Source: an uncultured Fluviicola sp. (GTDB lineage Bacteria; Bacteroidota; Bacteroidia; Flavobacteriales_D; Crocinitomicaceae). Taken from it: 64,000 nt of DNA. The stretch covers positions 86,363 to 150,362 of the forward strand of contig CAJVYC010000005.1 in assembly GCA_913009205.1 (NCBI GenBank), written 5' to 3'. Shown in pieces: positions 54,853-63,965 of the stretch (within the stretch, counting starts at the first letter, position 1; the number at the start of each line of letters is the position of its first letter). Below the pieces are notes generated by a model. The model did not search any database. It worked only from the letters and a program-made list of their open reading frames with translations, and was not told where the DNA came from. Position numbers and translations under genes: made by a program.

Positions 54853-55734
54853 TTAATACGATGACGTCGCTCCACCAATATTTTCAATGGGATGCCATGT
54901 CGTTTTAATCTCTGTGCAATCCGTAATAAAATGCATTCCTTGGCTTTCTGCTTTCATCCAATCATTTGAATACGTTCGAATTCGTTTTAAATTAAGAACC
55001 GATGTTTCTCTTAGCGACGCAATCAATTCAGCATCGCTACCTGAATAAACGATTGCATTAACATCCATGTGAGAAGCCATTGGTTTCATCATTTCAGAAT
55101 GATTCCCTGTTAGAATATTTATCACACCTCCAGGTACATCTGAGGAGTTCAATACCTCAGAAAAAGTAACGGCCGCTAAAGGCAAGCTTTCAGACGCTAG
55201 AACAACGCATGAATTACCGCTTGCAATAACTGGAGCTATAGAAGACACAAGCCCAATCAATGAAGTAGATTCATCAGCTAAAATCCCAACAACACCCATT
55301 GGCTCACTTACCGAAAAGTTAAAATGCGAAGAGGCAACTGGATTTATAGATCCTTGAATTTGACTGAACTTATCGCACCATCCAGAATAATAAATCAATC
55401 GATCAATGGCCAATTCAACTTCAGCCTGAGCTTTAGCTTTTGTGGCTCCTTGAAACACAATCTCCTCAATGAATTGAGATTTCCGACCTTCTAACATTTC
55501 CGCAATTCGATATAAAATCTGCCCTCGGTTAAATGCCGCCCGCTCAGACCAAACTCCAAACGCCTTTCTTGCTGCGACAACAGCATTCCTAACATCTTTT
55601 CTAGATGAAAGACAGATATTCCCTATCAATTCACCTTTGTAATTCTTTGGTGTATAGAACCTTCCTGATTCGGTGCGAGGAAACTTCCCTCCGATGTAAA
55701 TCTTATATGTTTTTAAAACTTTCAATCTATCCAT
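54853..55734 (-). CDS. Aldehyde dehydrogenase-like protein lacking the catalytic half
   Basis: The protein has 293 residues. It aligns with the N-terminal (NAD-binding) part of aldehyde dehydrogenases: YIGGKFPRTESGRFYTPKNY at the start, SEPMGVVGILADESTS near residue 142 and PGGVINILTGNH near 200. The frame ends at about residue 290, before the part that holds the catalytic Cys and the second half of the Rossmann domain. The C-terminus WHPIENIGGATSSY looks like a deliberate end rather than a truncation. It is two bases after the full-length enzyme at 55736, so they are co-translated. It could be a regulatory or structural partner of the full-length enzyme. Confidence 0.75.
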   Translation of the reverse strand: MDRLKVLKTYKIYIGGKFPRTESGRFYTPKNYKGELIGNICLSSRKDVRNAVVAARKAFGVWSERAAFNRGQILYRIAEMLEGRKSQFIEEIVFQGATKAKAQAEVELAIDRLIYYSGWCDKFSQIQGSINPVASSHFNFSVSEPMGVVGILADESTSLIGLVSSIAPVIASGNSCVVLASESLPLAAVTFSEVLNSSDVPGGVINILTGNHSEMMKPMASHMDVNAIVYSGSDAELIASLRETSVLNLKRIRTYSNDWMKAESQGMHFITDCTEIKTTWHPIENIGGATSSY

Positions 55735-55735
55735 C

Positions 55736-57199
55736 TTAGTTTAATTTAACGTAAGCTTCTAACCCGTGTAATCCACCCTCTCTTCCAAAACCACTTTCTT
55801 TATATCCTCCGAAAGGCGAAGTAGGATCAAATTTGTTATATGTGTTGGCCCAAATAACACCCGCCCTTAGCTTTGATGTTACATTGAATATCCTTGATCC
55901 TTTATCCGACCAAACACCTGCAGCAAGGCCATAGGGTGTGTTATTCGCCTTTTGAATCACCTCGTCAACAGTTCTAAATGTTTGAACGGTCAAAACAGGC
56001 CCAAAAATTTCCTCTTGAACCAATCTACTCGACTGAGCAACATCAGTAAACAAGGTCGGTTTGCAGTAATATCCACCCTTGGGCAAGCTACATTCGCTTT
56101 GATACATAGTCGCACCTTCCTCTTGACCAATTTTTATGTAACTATCAATAACTGATAATTGTTCCTTTGAATTAATTGCTCCAACATCAGTGTTCTTATC
56201 CAGTGGATCACCAATAACCAGAGATTTCATTCTATGCTTTAACTTTTCAATAACCTGTTCAGCAACGGACTCTTGAACAAATAATCTTGAACCTGCGCAA
56301 CAAACGTGGCCTTGATTAAAGAATATTCCATTCACAATGCCCTCTACAGCTTGATCAAGTGGCGCATCATCCAGAATAATATTCGCTGACTTACCACCCA
56401 ATTCGAGTGTTGCTCTCTTATTTGTTCCAGAAATCGATTTTTGAATCAACTTACCAACCGCCGTGGAGCCAGTAAAAGCAATTTTATCGATATCCTTGTG
56501 GTTTACGATTGCCGCTCCGGTATCACCGTGTCCGGTAATTATATTCACAACCCCATCTGGCAAGCCTGAATCCTTAATAAGCTCCGCCAATTTCAATGCA
56601 GTTAAAGGTGTTGTTTCGGCTGGCTTAAGAACCACGGTGTTTCCAGCAGCAAGAGCCGGAGCAATCTTCCAAGCTGCCATTAACAATGGAAAGTTCCATG
56701 GTATGATTTGTCCTGCAACGCCCAAAGATTCTACTTTTCTGTTTGGAAATGCATACTCCAATTTATCTGCCCATCCGGCGTAATAGAAAAAATGATTACA
56801 AGCCAAGGGAACATCGACATCTCTCGATTCTCGAATAACCTTTCCTGCGTCAAGAGATTCAATAACAGCGAATTCTCTTGCGCGCTCTTGCATTAAGCGA
56901 GCAATGCGATAAATATATTTTGCGCGTTCAGCAGCGGAAATTTTAGACCAAACTGTATCATATGCCTTTCGAGCCGCCTTTACAGCCTTGTCAACATCTT
57001 TTTCATCTGCGTTTGCAACTTCGGCCAATTTCTTTTTATTCGCAGGATTAATTGTATCAAAATACTTCCCAGAATTTGGTTTTACCCATTTTCCACCAAT
57101 AAATAGATCGTATCTATTTTTTAAATTAATGTGACCAGTACTTTCAGGCGCGGGAACGTAATCCCATTCAACTGCCTTTTTGTTTTTAGGTTCTTTCAT
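55736..57199 (-). CDS. Aldehyde dehydrogenase, full length
   Basis: The protein has 487 residues. It has GQIIPWNFPLLMAAWKIAPA near residue 162, the Glu-base motif LELGGKSANIILDDA near 265, and the catalytic Cys in FFNQGHVCCAGSRL near 300. EEIFGPVLTV near 394 and the terminal FGGYKESGFGREGG are typical. The substrate is probably acetaldehyde from deoxyribose-phosphate aldolase (deoC is immediately upstream). It follows deoC by two bases. Confidence 0.92.
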   Translation of the reverse strand: MKEPKNKKAVEWDYVPAPESTGHINLKNRYDLFIGGKWVKPNSGKYFDTINPANKKKLAEVANADEKDVDKAVKAARKAYDTVWSKISAAERAKYIYRIARLMQERAREFAVIESLDAGKVIRESRDVDVPLACNHFFYYAGWADKLEYAFPNRKVESLGVAGQIIPWNFPLLMAAWKIAPALAAGNTVVLKPAETTPLTALKLAELIKDSGLPDGVVNIITGHGDTGAAIVNHKDIDKIAFTGSTAVGKLIQKSISGTNKRATLELGGKSANIILDDAPLDQAVEGIVNGIFFNQGHVCCAGSRLFVQESVAEQVIEKLKHRMKSLVIGDPLDKNTDVGAINSKEQLSVIDSYIKIGQEEGATMYQSECSLPKGGYYCKPTLFTDVAQSSRLVQEEIFGPVLTVQTFRTVDEVIQKANNTPYGLAAGVWSDKGSRIFNVTSKLRAGVIWANTYNKFDPTSPFGGYKESGFGREGGLHGLEAYVKLN

Positions 57200-57201
57200 A
57201 A

Positions 57202-58128
57202 TTAATCGATTGAAAAATAATCTGATGATTGATACACACCTGTTTCGGCTTTCATTATTTGCATCAAAACGTCATTCGCCAAGCTGCTTGCTCCGAATCT
57301 AAACCATTCGTTGGTCAACCATTCTCCACCAAGCACTTCTTTGACCATAATTAAATTATGCAATGCTAATTTTGAATTTGAAATTCCACCAGCAGGTTTC
57401 ATTCCTACCTGAATTCCAGTCTTAAGCTTAAAATCACGGATTGCTTCTAACATGGTATAGGTAACTTGCATTGTCGCTGCAGGTTGGATTTTCCCCGTAG
57501 ATGTCTTAATAAAATCGGCACCAGCATACATTGCTATATCACTAGCTCTTCTTACATTATCTAAGGTCACTAATTCTCCTGTTTCAAGAATAACTTTCAA
57601 TCTCGCTTCGCCACATATTTCTTTAATTGCTGCAATTTCATCGAAAACAAAGTTGTACTCACCAGAAAGGTATTTGCCCCGAGAAATAACCATGTCAATT
57701 TCATCTGCTCCAGAATCGACGGCGAATTTAGTGTCGGCCAACTTCATTTCCAAAGGAGCTTGCCCGCTTGGGAAAGCCGTTGACACAGAAGCAACATTAA
57801 TTCCTGTCCCTTCCAATTCTTTCTTAGCAAGAGCTACCATTGTCGGGTATACACATACCGCAGCGACAGCAGGAAGACCTGGGTGAATATCATGCAAATG
57901 CGCGGCTTTATAGCAAATCTGTTTAATTTTACCAGGTGTGTCCTTCCCCTCTAGTGTCGTCAGATCGATCATACTCAAAGTCATTTTCAAGCCTTGCATT
58001 TTCATTTCATTCTTGATGCTTCGTTTTTGAAATCGAGAGACTCTTTCTTCTACCCCTATTTTGTCAATTCGAGGTGATTGAGTAAAATCAGGAGGCGCAC
58101 TATTTAATACACCATTTGTTTTAGCCAT
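57202..58128 (-). CDS. deoC: Deoxyribose-phosphate aldolase
   Basis: The protein has 308 residues and a TIM barrel. It cleaves 2-deoxyribose 5-phosphate to glyceraldehyde 3-phosphate and acetaldehyde. The Schiff-base lysine lies in ADFIKTSTGKI near residue 228. A 50-residue N-terminal extension precedes the usual start of DeoC enzymes (MIDLTTLEG). A -7 box (58151-58158) lies 22 bases upstream of the ATG. It heads the deoC-ALDH-ALDH-like operon. Confidence 0.93.
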   Translation of the reverse strand: MAKTNGVLNSAPPDFTQSPRIDKIGVEERVSRFQKRSIKNEMKMQGLKMTLSMIDLTTLEGKDTPGKIKQICYKAAHLHDIHPGLPAVAAVCVYPTMVALAKKELEGTGINVASVSTAFPSGQAPLEMKLADTKFAVDSGADEIDMVISRGKYLSGEYNFVFDEIAAIKEICGEARLKVILETGELVTLDNVRRASDIAMYAGADFIKTSTGKIQPAATMQVTYTMLEAIRDFKLKTGIQVGMKPAGGISNSKLALHNLIMVKEVLGGEWLTNEWFRFGASSLANDVLMQIMKAETGVYQSSDYFSID

Positions 58129-58150
58129 TTGGGGAGATTTAGTTAGAATA

Positions 58151-58158
58151 CAAATATA
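58151..58158 (-). promoter_or_regulatory. Bacteroidota -7 promoter element of deoC
   Basis: The minus strand reads TATATTTG, an exact TAnnTTTG match 22 bases before the deoC ATG. Confidence 0.6.
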
Positions 58159-58183
58159 ATGAAAGATGTGAAGGACAAAAAAA

Positions 58184-58221
58184 GCCCCTTTCGTATCGGA
58201 TAAACCGAGACGAAAGGGGGC
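58184..58221 (-). terminator. Hairpin terminator after the MORN-repeat gene
   Basis: GCCCCTTTCGT/ACGAAAGGGG with an inner TCGG/CCGA pairing forms a long stem. A T-run follows on the minus strand. It ends transcripts of the gene at 58243-59109, just ahead of the deoC promoter. Confidence 0.9.
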
Positions 58222-58242
58222 ACGTTTTCTATATAATTTTAA

Positions 58243-59109
58243 TTATAATTGCCCGTCTGAGTGGTAATACCCGTTTTTGAATACTCTTACTTTCAGAAGA
58301 ATTCCGTCAGAGTCGTAGTCATAAACTTTACCGTTCCAAAGTGAACGATTTCTGAACTCTCCATCTTGCCAAATTTCATCGTTCTCATTGTACACTTTGT
58401 TGTATCCGTTTGCTTTAAATGCTTCTCCTTTTGTTCTTGCTGCTCCAACAGATGGTGCTGGTTCTCTAACAAACCCAGGGTCAACAACTTTAATCTGAGG
58501 ACTAACCATTTCGGTTTGAATTTTATCTACAACTTGCCCGCCTTCTCCGTATGTTATCACTTCTTTGACATCACCGTTAGGCCAGTACCTTGTTGCCGTT
58601 CCACTTGGAACACCGCCTAAAGAGTTGTAAACAAATTCTTCTTGACCATTTGGATGGAAATACTTTTGAACACCTTCTTCTTGACCATCAGGGTTATAAT
58701 TTAATTCTTGCTCAATAACACCGTTTTCATAGTATCTTTTGAGATTTCCACGGTACTTATTGTGGCTAAATGTTCCTTCTTCTCTTAAAGTTCCATCTGC
58801 ATAAGTCTTCTCGTAAGATCCGCTTGGCCGGTTATTGTGGTATTCCCCCTTTAACTTAGGCGTTACTCCATCATTGTAATAACGAATCCAAGTTCCTTCT
58901 TTTCTATCGTCTTTGTATGGTCCTTCTTCGATTTTTCCTTCTGCTGGGTATCCCTCTTCTGGTCGATCTTTTCCAAGGTAAACCCATTTACCTTGCTTCT
59001 TTCCATCGGGTCCGGTTTTATTTATATCTCCCCTTTGATCATCACCTGCGAGTAGAGGCATTGCGAAAATGCCAATAAAAACAAACAATAGTGTCGCTCT
59101 TCTAGTCAT
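58243..59109 (-). CDS. Secreted YwqK/MORN-repeat protein
   Basis: The protein has 288 residues with a signal peptide (ending LLAGD). Six or so MORN-like repeats of the type YENGVIEQELNYNPDGQEEG fill about residues 60-200. A less regular tail follows and ends in FKNGYYHSDGQL. It resembles toxin-antitoxin-annotated YwqK proteins, but no toxin is nearby; that annotation does not predict function here. Repeats like these also occur in the lipoprotein at 40397. It is predicted to be envelope-associated. Confidence 0.8.
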   Translation of the reverse strand: MTRRATLLFVFIGIFAMPLLAGDDQRGDINKTGPDGKKQGKWVYLGKDRPEEGYPAEGKIEEGPYKDDRKEGTWIRYYNDGVTPKLKGEYHNNRPSGSYEKTYADGTLREEGTFSHNKYRGNLKRYYENGVIEQELNYNPDGQEEGVQKYFHPNGQEEFVYNSLGGVPSGTATRYWPNGDVKEVITYGEGGQVVDKIQTEMVSPQIKVVDPGFVREPAPSVGAARTKGEAFKANGYNKVYNENDEIWQDGEFRNRSLWNGKVYDYDSDGILLKVRVFKNGYYHSDGQL

Positions 59110-59272
59110 CTTGAAGTAATTTTTAGTTATGTAAGAGTATTAACAGTACCTCACTAATATACGAATACAGTGTCCTCATTCAAAGCAATCATCAAATTAT
59201 TCGGCCAACTACCATTTTTCTTCGACAAAAAATCACATTTGTTTATAGTTCTAACATACTAAAAAGCAGCAC

Positions 59273-60232
59273 CTACCCTTCCGAAAGCAAGAATATATCA
59301 ATGTTTTGCAGCATGATATCAACCATTCCTTGCAAATCATATTTCTCTTTCCACCCCCAATCAGCATTGGCTTCAGAATCATCAATTGAGCCTGGCCATG
59401 AGTCTGCAATTTTCTGCCTAAAATCGGGAGCATAGGTTATTTGAAAATCAGGTTTTGACTTCTGAATCTCTGCGGCAATCTCTGCTGGCGTAAAACTAAT
59501 TCCAGCGAGATTATACGCCGATCGGATTTTGATTTTATCTGCATCGGACTCCATTAATTCAATCGTTGCTCGAATCGCATCCTCCATATACATCATTGGC
59601 AAGGAAGTGTTTTCACTTAAAAAGCAAGAGTAACTATTTCCCAATTGTGCTTGATAGAAAATATCAACGGCGTAATCAGTAGTTCCACCACCGGGAAGAC
59701 TTGTATAGGATATTAGACCAGGATAGCGTATACTTCTCACATCTACATCGAAGTTATTGTGGTAATACTCACACCATCTTTCTCCAGCCTGTTTCGAAAT
59801 TCCATATACAGTTGATGGCTCCATAATGGTTCTTTGCGGCGTATTGACTTTTGGCGTCGATGGTCCGAATACAGCAATTGAACTTGGCCAAAAAATCTTT
59901 TTTAGGTGTTTCTCTTTTGCTAAATCTAAAATTGTGAAAAGTCCTTCCATGTTTAATTTCCATGCAAAATCTGGATTTTTCTCAGCGGTTGCACTTAACA
60001 AAGCTGCTAATAAATAAACTTCATCAATACCTTCTGATATAATATAAGACCGCATCATCTCTCGGTCCAAAACATCCAACTTTACATAAGGTCCGTTTTT
60101 GAGTGACTCGGGGCATTCATCTTTCAAATCAGATGCAATTACATTCTGATCACCTTTTAACTTACGAAGAGATAAAACCAATTCCGTTCCGATTTGCCCT
60201 CCTGCTCCAATTACTAAAATCTTGCTGCTCAT
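59273..60232 (-). CDS. L-threonine 3-dehydrogenase (SDR/epimerase-like type)
   Basis: The protein has 319 residues from ATG 60232. It has the NAD motif ILVIGAGGQIGTELV at the N-terminus and the YxxxK catalytic pair in STVYGISKQAGE near residue 139. The C-terminal signature WPGSIDDSEANADWGWKEKY near residue 280 is typical of the short-chain Tdh of Flavobacteria and related bacteria. It oxidises threonine to 2-amino-3-oxobutyrate. A longer frame to 60313 adds a hydrophobic leader that is not expected. It is divergent from hmgA. Confidence 0.88.
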   Translation of the reverse strand: MSSKILVIGAGGQIGTELVLSLRKLKGDQNVIASDLKDECPESLKNGPYVKLDVLDREMMRSYIISEGIDEVYLLAALLSATAEKNPDFAWKLNMEGLFTILDLAKEKHLKKIFWPSSIAVFGPSTPKVNTPQRTIMEPSTVYGISKQAGERWCEYYHNNFDVDVRSIRYPGLISYTSLPGGGTTDYAVDIFYQAQLGNSYSCFLSENTSLPMMYMEDAIRATIELMESDADKIKIRSAYNLAGISFTPAEIAAEIQKSKPDFQITYAPDFRQKIADSWPGSIDDSEANADWGWKEKYDLQGMVDIMLQNIDIFLLSEG

Positions 60233-60497
60233 AATATGTATTGTTGAGCAAATAGAATTAATATTTGACAGATATCCTAGATACGAATCAAAAAAAAAGG
60301 GATTTAAATTCAATTAATGACAATTGTCATTTTTTGTTCTCTCCAATGGATGTAATTTCGTCGGATTAGCTAACTTTAAACTTATGTGGATTGAATTAAA
60401 ATTGCATCTAAATTTCTTAAAAAAGCGTAATCCCGAGTGATAATGCACTATCTATTATGTTAAGAACTATTTAATGCGATTCATTTAAAAAAAGAAC

Positions 60498-61655
60498 ATG
60501 CCATTTTATCATAAACTGGGTAATTTCCCTCACAAAAGACATACTGTTTTCCGCAAAGAAGATGGAAGTATTCATCACGAGCAATTGTTTGGAACAATTG
60601 GATTTGATGGAATGTCCTGCCTATTGTACCATTTAGAGCCGCCTACAATTGTCAAGAACTTTGTAGAGTCAGTAGATTTAAATCCTGAAATTGCAATTGA
60701 AAAACAACTTCAAATGCGAAGCTTTATGGGATATAAAGTAGCACCTGAAGACGATTTCATCAAAAGTAGAGTGCCGATGCTAACGAATAGTGATTGTACT
60801 ATTTCATTGGCGGCTCCAAAAAAATCTCTGAGAGATTACTTTTATAAAAATGCTGATTGTGACGAGGTGATCTTTATCCACGAAGGAACGGGTAAACTGA
60901 GAACACAACTGGGAAACATTGATTTTAAGTACGGTGACTACCTTGTAATTCCAAGAGGAATTATTTACCAAGTTGATTTTGATACTGAGATCAACAGGTT
61001 GTTTATTGTTGAGTCTGCTCATCCTATTTTCACTCCAAAGCGATACAGAAATTGGTTTGGTCAATTACTTGAGCATTCTCCTTATTGTGAACGCGATTTT
61101 AGACCGCCTTATGAATTGGAAACACACGCAGAAACAGGTGATTTCTTAATTAAAACAAAAAAAGAAGGCATTTTATATTCATACAATTACGCTTCGCATC
61201 CTTTTGATGTCGTTGGTTGGGACGGATTCAACTATCCATATGCATTTTCTATTCATGATTTTGAACCGATCACGGGAAGAGTTCATTTGCCTCCTCCAAT
61301 TCATCAAACTTTCGAAACCAGCGCTTTCGTTATTTGTTCATTCGTTCCGCGTTTATACGATTATCATCCGGAATCAATTCCTTCACCATACAATCACAGT
61401 AATATTGATTCTGATGAAGTTTTGTACTACGTAGACGGTGATTTTATGAGCAGAAACAACATTGAAAGAGGGCAGATCACTTTGCATCCTGCTGGATTGG
61501 TTCACGGGCCTCACCCTGGAGCTTACGAAAGAAGTATCGGAAAGAAAGAAACGCAAGAGTTAGCGGTGATGGTAGACACATTTAAACCACTGAAATTAAC
61601 GAAACAAGCACTAGAATTAGAAGTTGAAGATTATTACCAATCTTGGCTTCATTAA
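60498..61655 (+). CDS. hmgA: Homogentisate 1,2-dioxygenase
   Basis: The protein has 385 residues and a cupin fold. It opens the ring of homogentisate to maleylacetoacetate. The iron-site stretch HPAGLVHGPHPGAYERSIG near residue 331 carries the His/Glu ligands; YHKLGNFPHKRHTVFRK opens the protein. It starts a run with hpd (12-base gap) and tdo, that is, aromatic amino-acid catabolism. No maleylacetoacetate isomerase or fumarylacetoacetase is in the window. Confidence 0.93.
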   Translation: MPFYHKLGNFPHKRHTVFRKEDGSIHHEQLFGTIGFDGMSCLLYHLEPPTIVKNFVESVDLNPEIAIEKQLQMRSFMGYKVAPEDDFIKSRVPMLTNSDCTISLAAPKKSLRDYFYKNADCDEVIFIHEGTGKLRTQLGNIDFKYGDYLVIPRGIIYQVDFDTEINRLFIVESAHPIFTPKRYRNWFGQLLEHSPYCERDFRPPYELETHAETGDFLIKTKKEGILYSYNYASHPFDVVGWDGFNYPYAFSIHDFEPITGRVHLPPPIHQTFETSAFVICSFVPRLYDYHPESIPSPYNHSNIDSDEVLYYVDGDFMSRNNIERGQITLHPAGLVHGPHPGAYERSIGKKETQELAVMVDTFKPLKLTKQALELEVEDYYQSWLH

Positions 61656-61667
61656 TAACGAGCAATT

Positions 61668-62828
61668 ATGGCAAAAGAAATAGAAAACGTAGACTACGGA
61701 CTGGAGAAAATATTTGCAGGAGCTCAAGACTTCTTGCCATTACTAGGCACTGATTATGTCGAGTTTTACGTCGGCAACGCGAAACAAGCAGCACACTTTT
61801 ATAAAACAACATTTGGATTTCAGTCGCATGCCTATCGAGGACTAGAAACAGGATCTACTGATTCAGTTTCCTATGTTCTTACTCAAGACAAGATCAAATT
61901 GATTTTGACGACTCCATTGAATTCTAAATCACCAATCAACGATCATATCGTAAAACACGGGGATGGTGTAAAGGTTGTCGCTCTTTGGGTAGAAGACGCT
62001 CGAAGTGCGCATGAGGAAACAACGAAACGCGGGGCAAAGTCATACATGGATCCTATAGTTGAGAAAGATGAGTTTGGTGAAGTTGTACGTGCCGGAATTT
62101 ATACATATGGTGAAACGGTTCACATGTTTGTTGAACGCAAAAATTACAAGGGAACTTTCTTGCCTGGTTTCGAAAAATGGGAGTCGGATTACAATCCAGA
62201 GCCTGTTGGTTTGAAATATATTGACCACATGGTAGGTAACGTGGGCTGGAATGAAATGGATATTTGGGTAAAATGGTATGAAGATGTAATGGGATTTGAG
62301 AACTTCCTTTCCTTTGATGACAAAGAAATCCACACGGATTACTCGGCTCTTATGAGTAAGGTAATGAGTAATGGAAATGGACGTATTAAATTTCCAATTA
62401 ACGAGCCTGCGGAAGGAAAAAAGAAATCTCAAATTGAGGAATATCTTGATTTCTACGAAGGACCTGGTGTGCAACACATCGCAGTTGCTACCAACGACAT
62501 TATTTCAACTATTACTGAAATGAGAAGTAGAGGGATTGAATTTTTAAGCACACCGCCAGACGCTTATTACAATGCTGTTCCGCAGCGTTTAATGGATCAC
62601 AATCATGAATTAAAGGAAGATATCGAAAATCTTAAAGCTTTGGGTATTATGATTGATGCTGATGAGGAAGGATACCTTCTGCAAATTTTCACGAAACCAC
62701 TTGAAGATCGTCCAACCTTATTCTTTGAGATTATACAAAGAATGGGTGCACGTGGATTTGGTGCGGGTAACTTTAAAGCTCTGTTTGAATCAATTGAAAG
62801 AGAACAAGCGAAAAGAGGCACGTTATAA
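61668..62828 (+). CDS. hpd: 4-hydroxyphenylpyruvate dioxygenase
   Basis: The protein has 386 residues with two VOC modules. Iron ligands are the His in YIDHMVGNVGWNEM (near residue 187), the His in GPGVQHIAVATNDI (near 270) and a Glu in LFFEIIQRMGARGFGAGNFK (near 349). The C-terminal GARGFGAGNFKAL helix is typical. It makes homogentisate, the substrate of the upstream HmgA. Confidence 0.95.
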   Translation: MAKEIENVDYGLEKIFAGAQDFLPLLGTDYVEFYVGNAKQAAHFYKTTFGFQSHAYRGLETGSTDSVSYVLTQDKIKLILTTPLNSKSPINDHIVKHGDGVKVVALWVEDARSAHEETTKRGAKSYMDPIVEKDEFGEVVRAGIYTYGETVHMFVERKNYKGTFLPGFEKWESDYNPEPVGLKYIDHMVGNVGWNEMDIWVKWYEDVMGFENFLSFDDKEIHTDYSALMSKVMSNGNGRIKFPINEPAEGKKKSQIEEYLDFYEGPGVQHIAVATNDIISTITEMRSRGIEFLSTPPDAYYNAVPQRLMDHNHELKEDIENLKALGIMIDADEEGYLLQIFTKPLEDRPTLFFEIIQRMGARGFGAGNFKALFESIEREQAKRGTL

Positions 62829-62906
62829 TTATGAATGTGTTATAAATGACCTCAGTCATAATGCCGCCCATAAGAAATACCTATTTTTGACGTATATCTA
62901 AAGATC

Positions 62907-63857
62907 ATGACTAGAAAAGAATTATTGAAAGCGATTGATGAGAAGTACGCTGCCATGGGCCAAAATGCGGATGTGCACTTAACAGGCTTGCTTTACGCCG
63001 AGCCAACAAAATATTGGGACTATATTCAAGTAGAGGCACTTCTTGGCTTACAGGCTCAAAAAACAACATTGAAAGATGAGATGGTTTTTATTATGTACCA
63101 TCAAATCAATGAACTATTGTTTAAAATGATTCTTTGGGAAATTGAACAAATTTCAGAAATCGAGAACATTTCAACAGAAAAATTTGCGAAGCACCTATAC
63201 AGAGTAAGTCGTTATTTTGACATGCTTTCGAACTCCTTTACCATTATGGGTGATGGAATGGATGTTGATCAATACATGAAATTCAGAGACACATTAACTC
63301 CTGCAAGCGGATTCCAAAGTGCGCAATACAGAAAAATTGAATTCGCTTCTACAGAATTAATCAACTTGATAGATTTTCGTTTTAGGAAGACCATCAACCG
63401 GGATACACCTTATTCTCATGCCTTTGATAATTTATACTGGCAAGTGGCTGGAATTGATCATTCAACGGGGAAAAAGACGAAGTTAATGACCAACTTTGAA
63501 GACAAATACAAGGATGAATTTATTGGCTTCATGAAGGTTTACAACACAACGAATCTTTGGACAAAATTCAAATCACTTCCAGAAAGCGAGCGCAATGATA
63601 TCAACCTTGTCAATGCGATGCGTCATTATGATCACACCGTTAACGTGAGTTGGGTTATGCATCACTTAAATGCAGCTAGAAAATACCTCAACAGCGGAGA
63701 AACTAGTGTTGAAGCGACAGGCGGAAGCGAATGGCAAAAATACATGCATCCAAAGTACCAAAGACGAATTTTCTTCCCAGAATTGTGGACTGAATCAGAA
63801 TTGGAAAACTGGGGAGACGAGAGTATTGAAAGAGAAGAGGTGTTGACGGAAGTTTAA
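62907..63857 (+). CDS. Tryptophan 2,3-dioxygenase
   Basis: The protein has 316 residues, heme type. Family motifs are YHQINELLFKMILWEIEQIS near residue 69, ASGFQSAQYRKIE near 132 (Arg and Glu of the substrate site) and MRHYDHTVNVSWVMHH near 233. The closing ATGGSEWQKYMHPKYQRR is the variant of GTGGSxG seen in Bacteroidota. It opens tryptophan to N-formylkynurenine. It lies 78 bases after hpd and may be on the same transcript. Confidence 0.92.
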   Translation: MTRKELLKAIDEKYAAMGQNADVHLTGLLYAEPTKYWDYIQVEALLGLQAQKTTLKDEMVFIMYHQINELLFKMILWEIEQISEIENISTEKFAKHLYRVSRYFDMLSNSFTIMGDGMDVDQYMKFRDTLTPASGFQSAQYRKIEFASTELINLIDFRFRKTINRDTPYSHAFDNLYWQVAGIDHSTGKKTKLMTNFEDKYKDEFIGFMKVYNTTNLWTKFKSLPESERNDINLVNAMRHYDHTVNVSWVMHHLNAARKYLNSGETSVEATGGSEWQKYMHPKYQRRIFFPELWTESELENWGDESIEREEVLTEV

Positions 63858-63941
63858 ATTTTATAGTTTTATAGTTCTAGGATTAATCAAATCGAATAAT
63901 CGAAAAGCGCAGCGATCTAATAATCGAACAATCGATTTAAC

Positions 63942-63949
63942 TATCTTTG
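63942..63949 (+). promoter_or_regulatory. Bacteroidota -7 promoter element of purE
   Basis: TATCTTTG is an exact TAnnTTTG match 16 bases before the ATG at 63966. The same eight bases stand before purK (10765). Confidence 0.6.
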
Positions 63950-63965
63950 TTAAAAAATAAATCAG

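Noticed and set aside
58243..59109. YwqK-type toxin-antitoxin system
   Set aside because: Databases label this repeat family as antitoxin, but no toxin-like gene lies next to either copy (40397, 58243); the proteins have export signals and MORN-like repeats.
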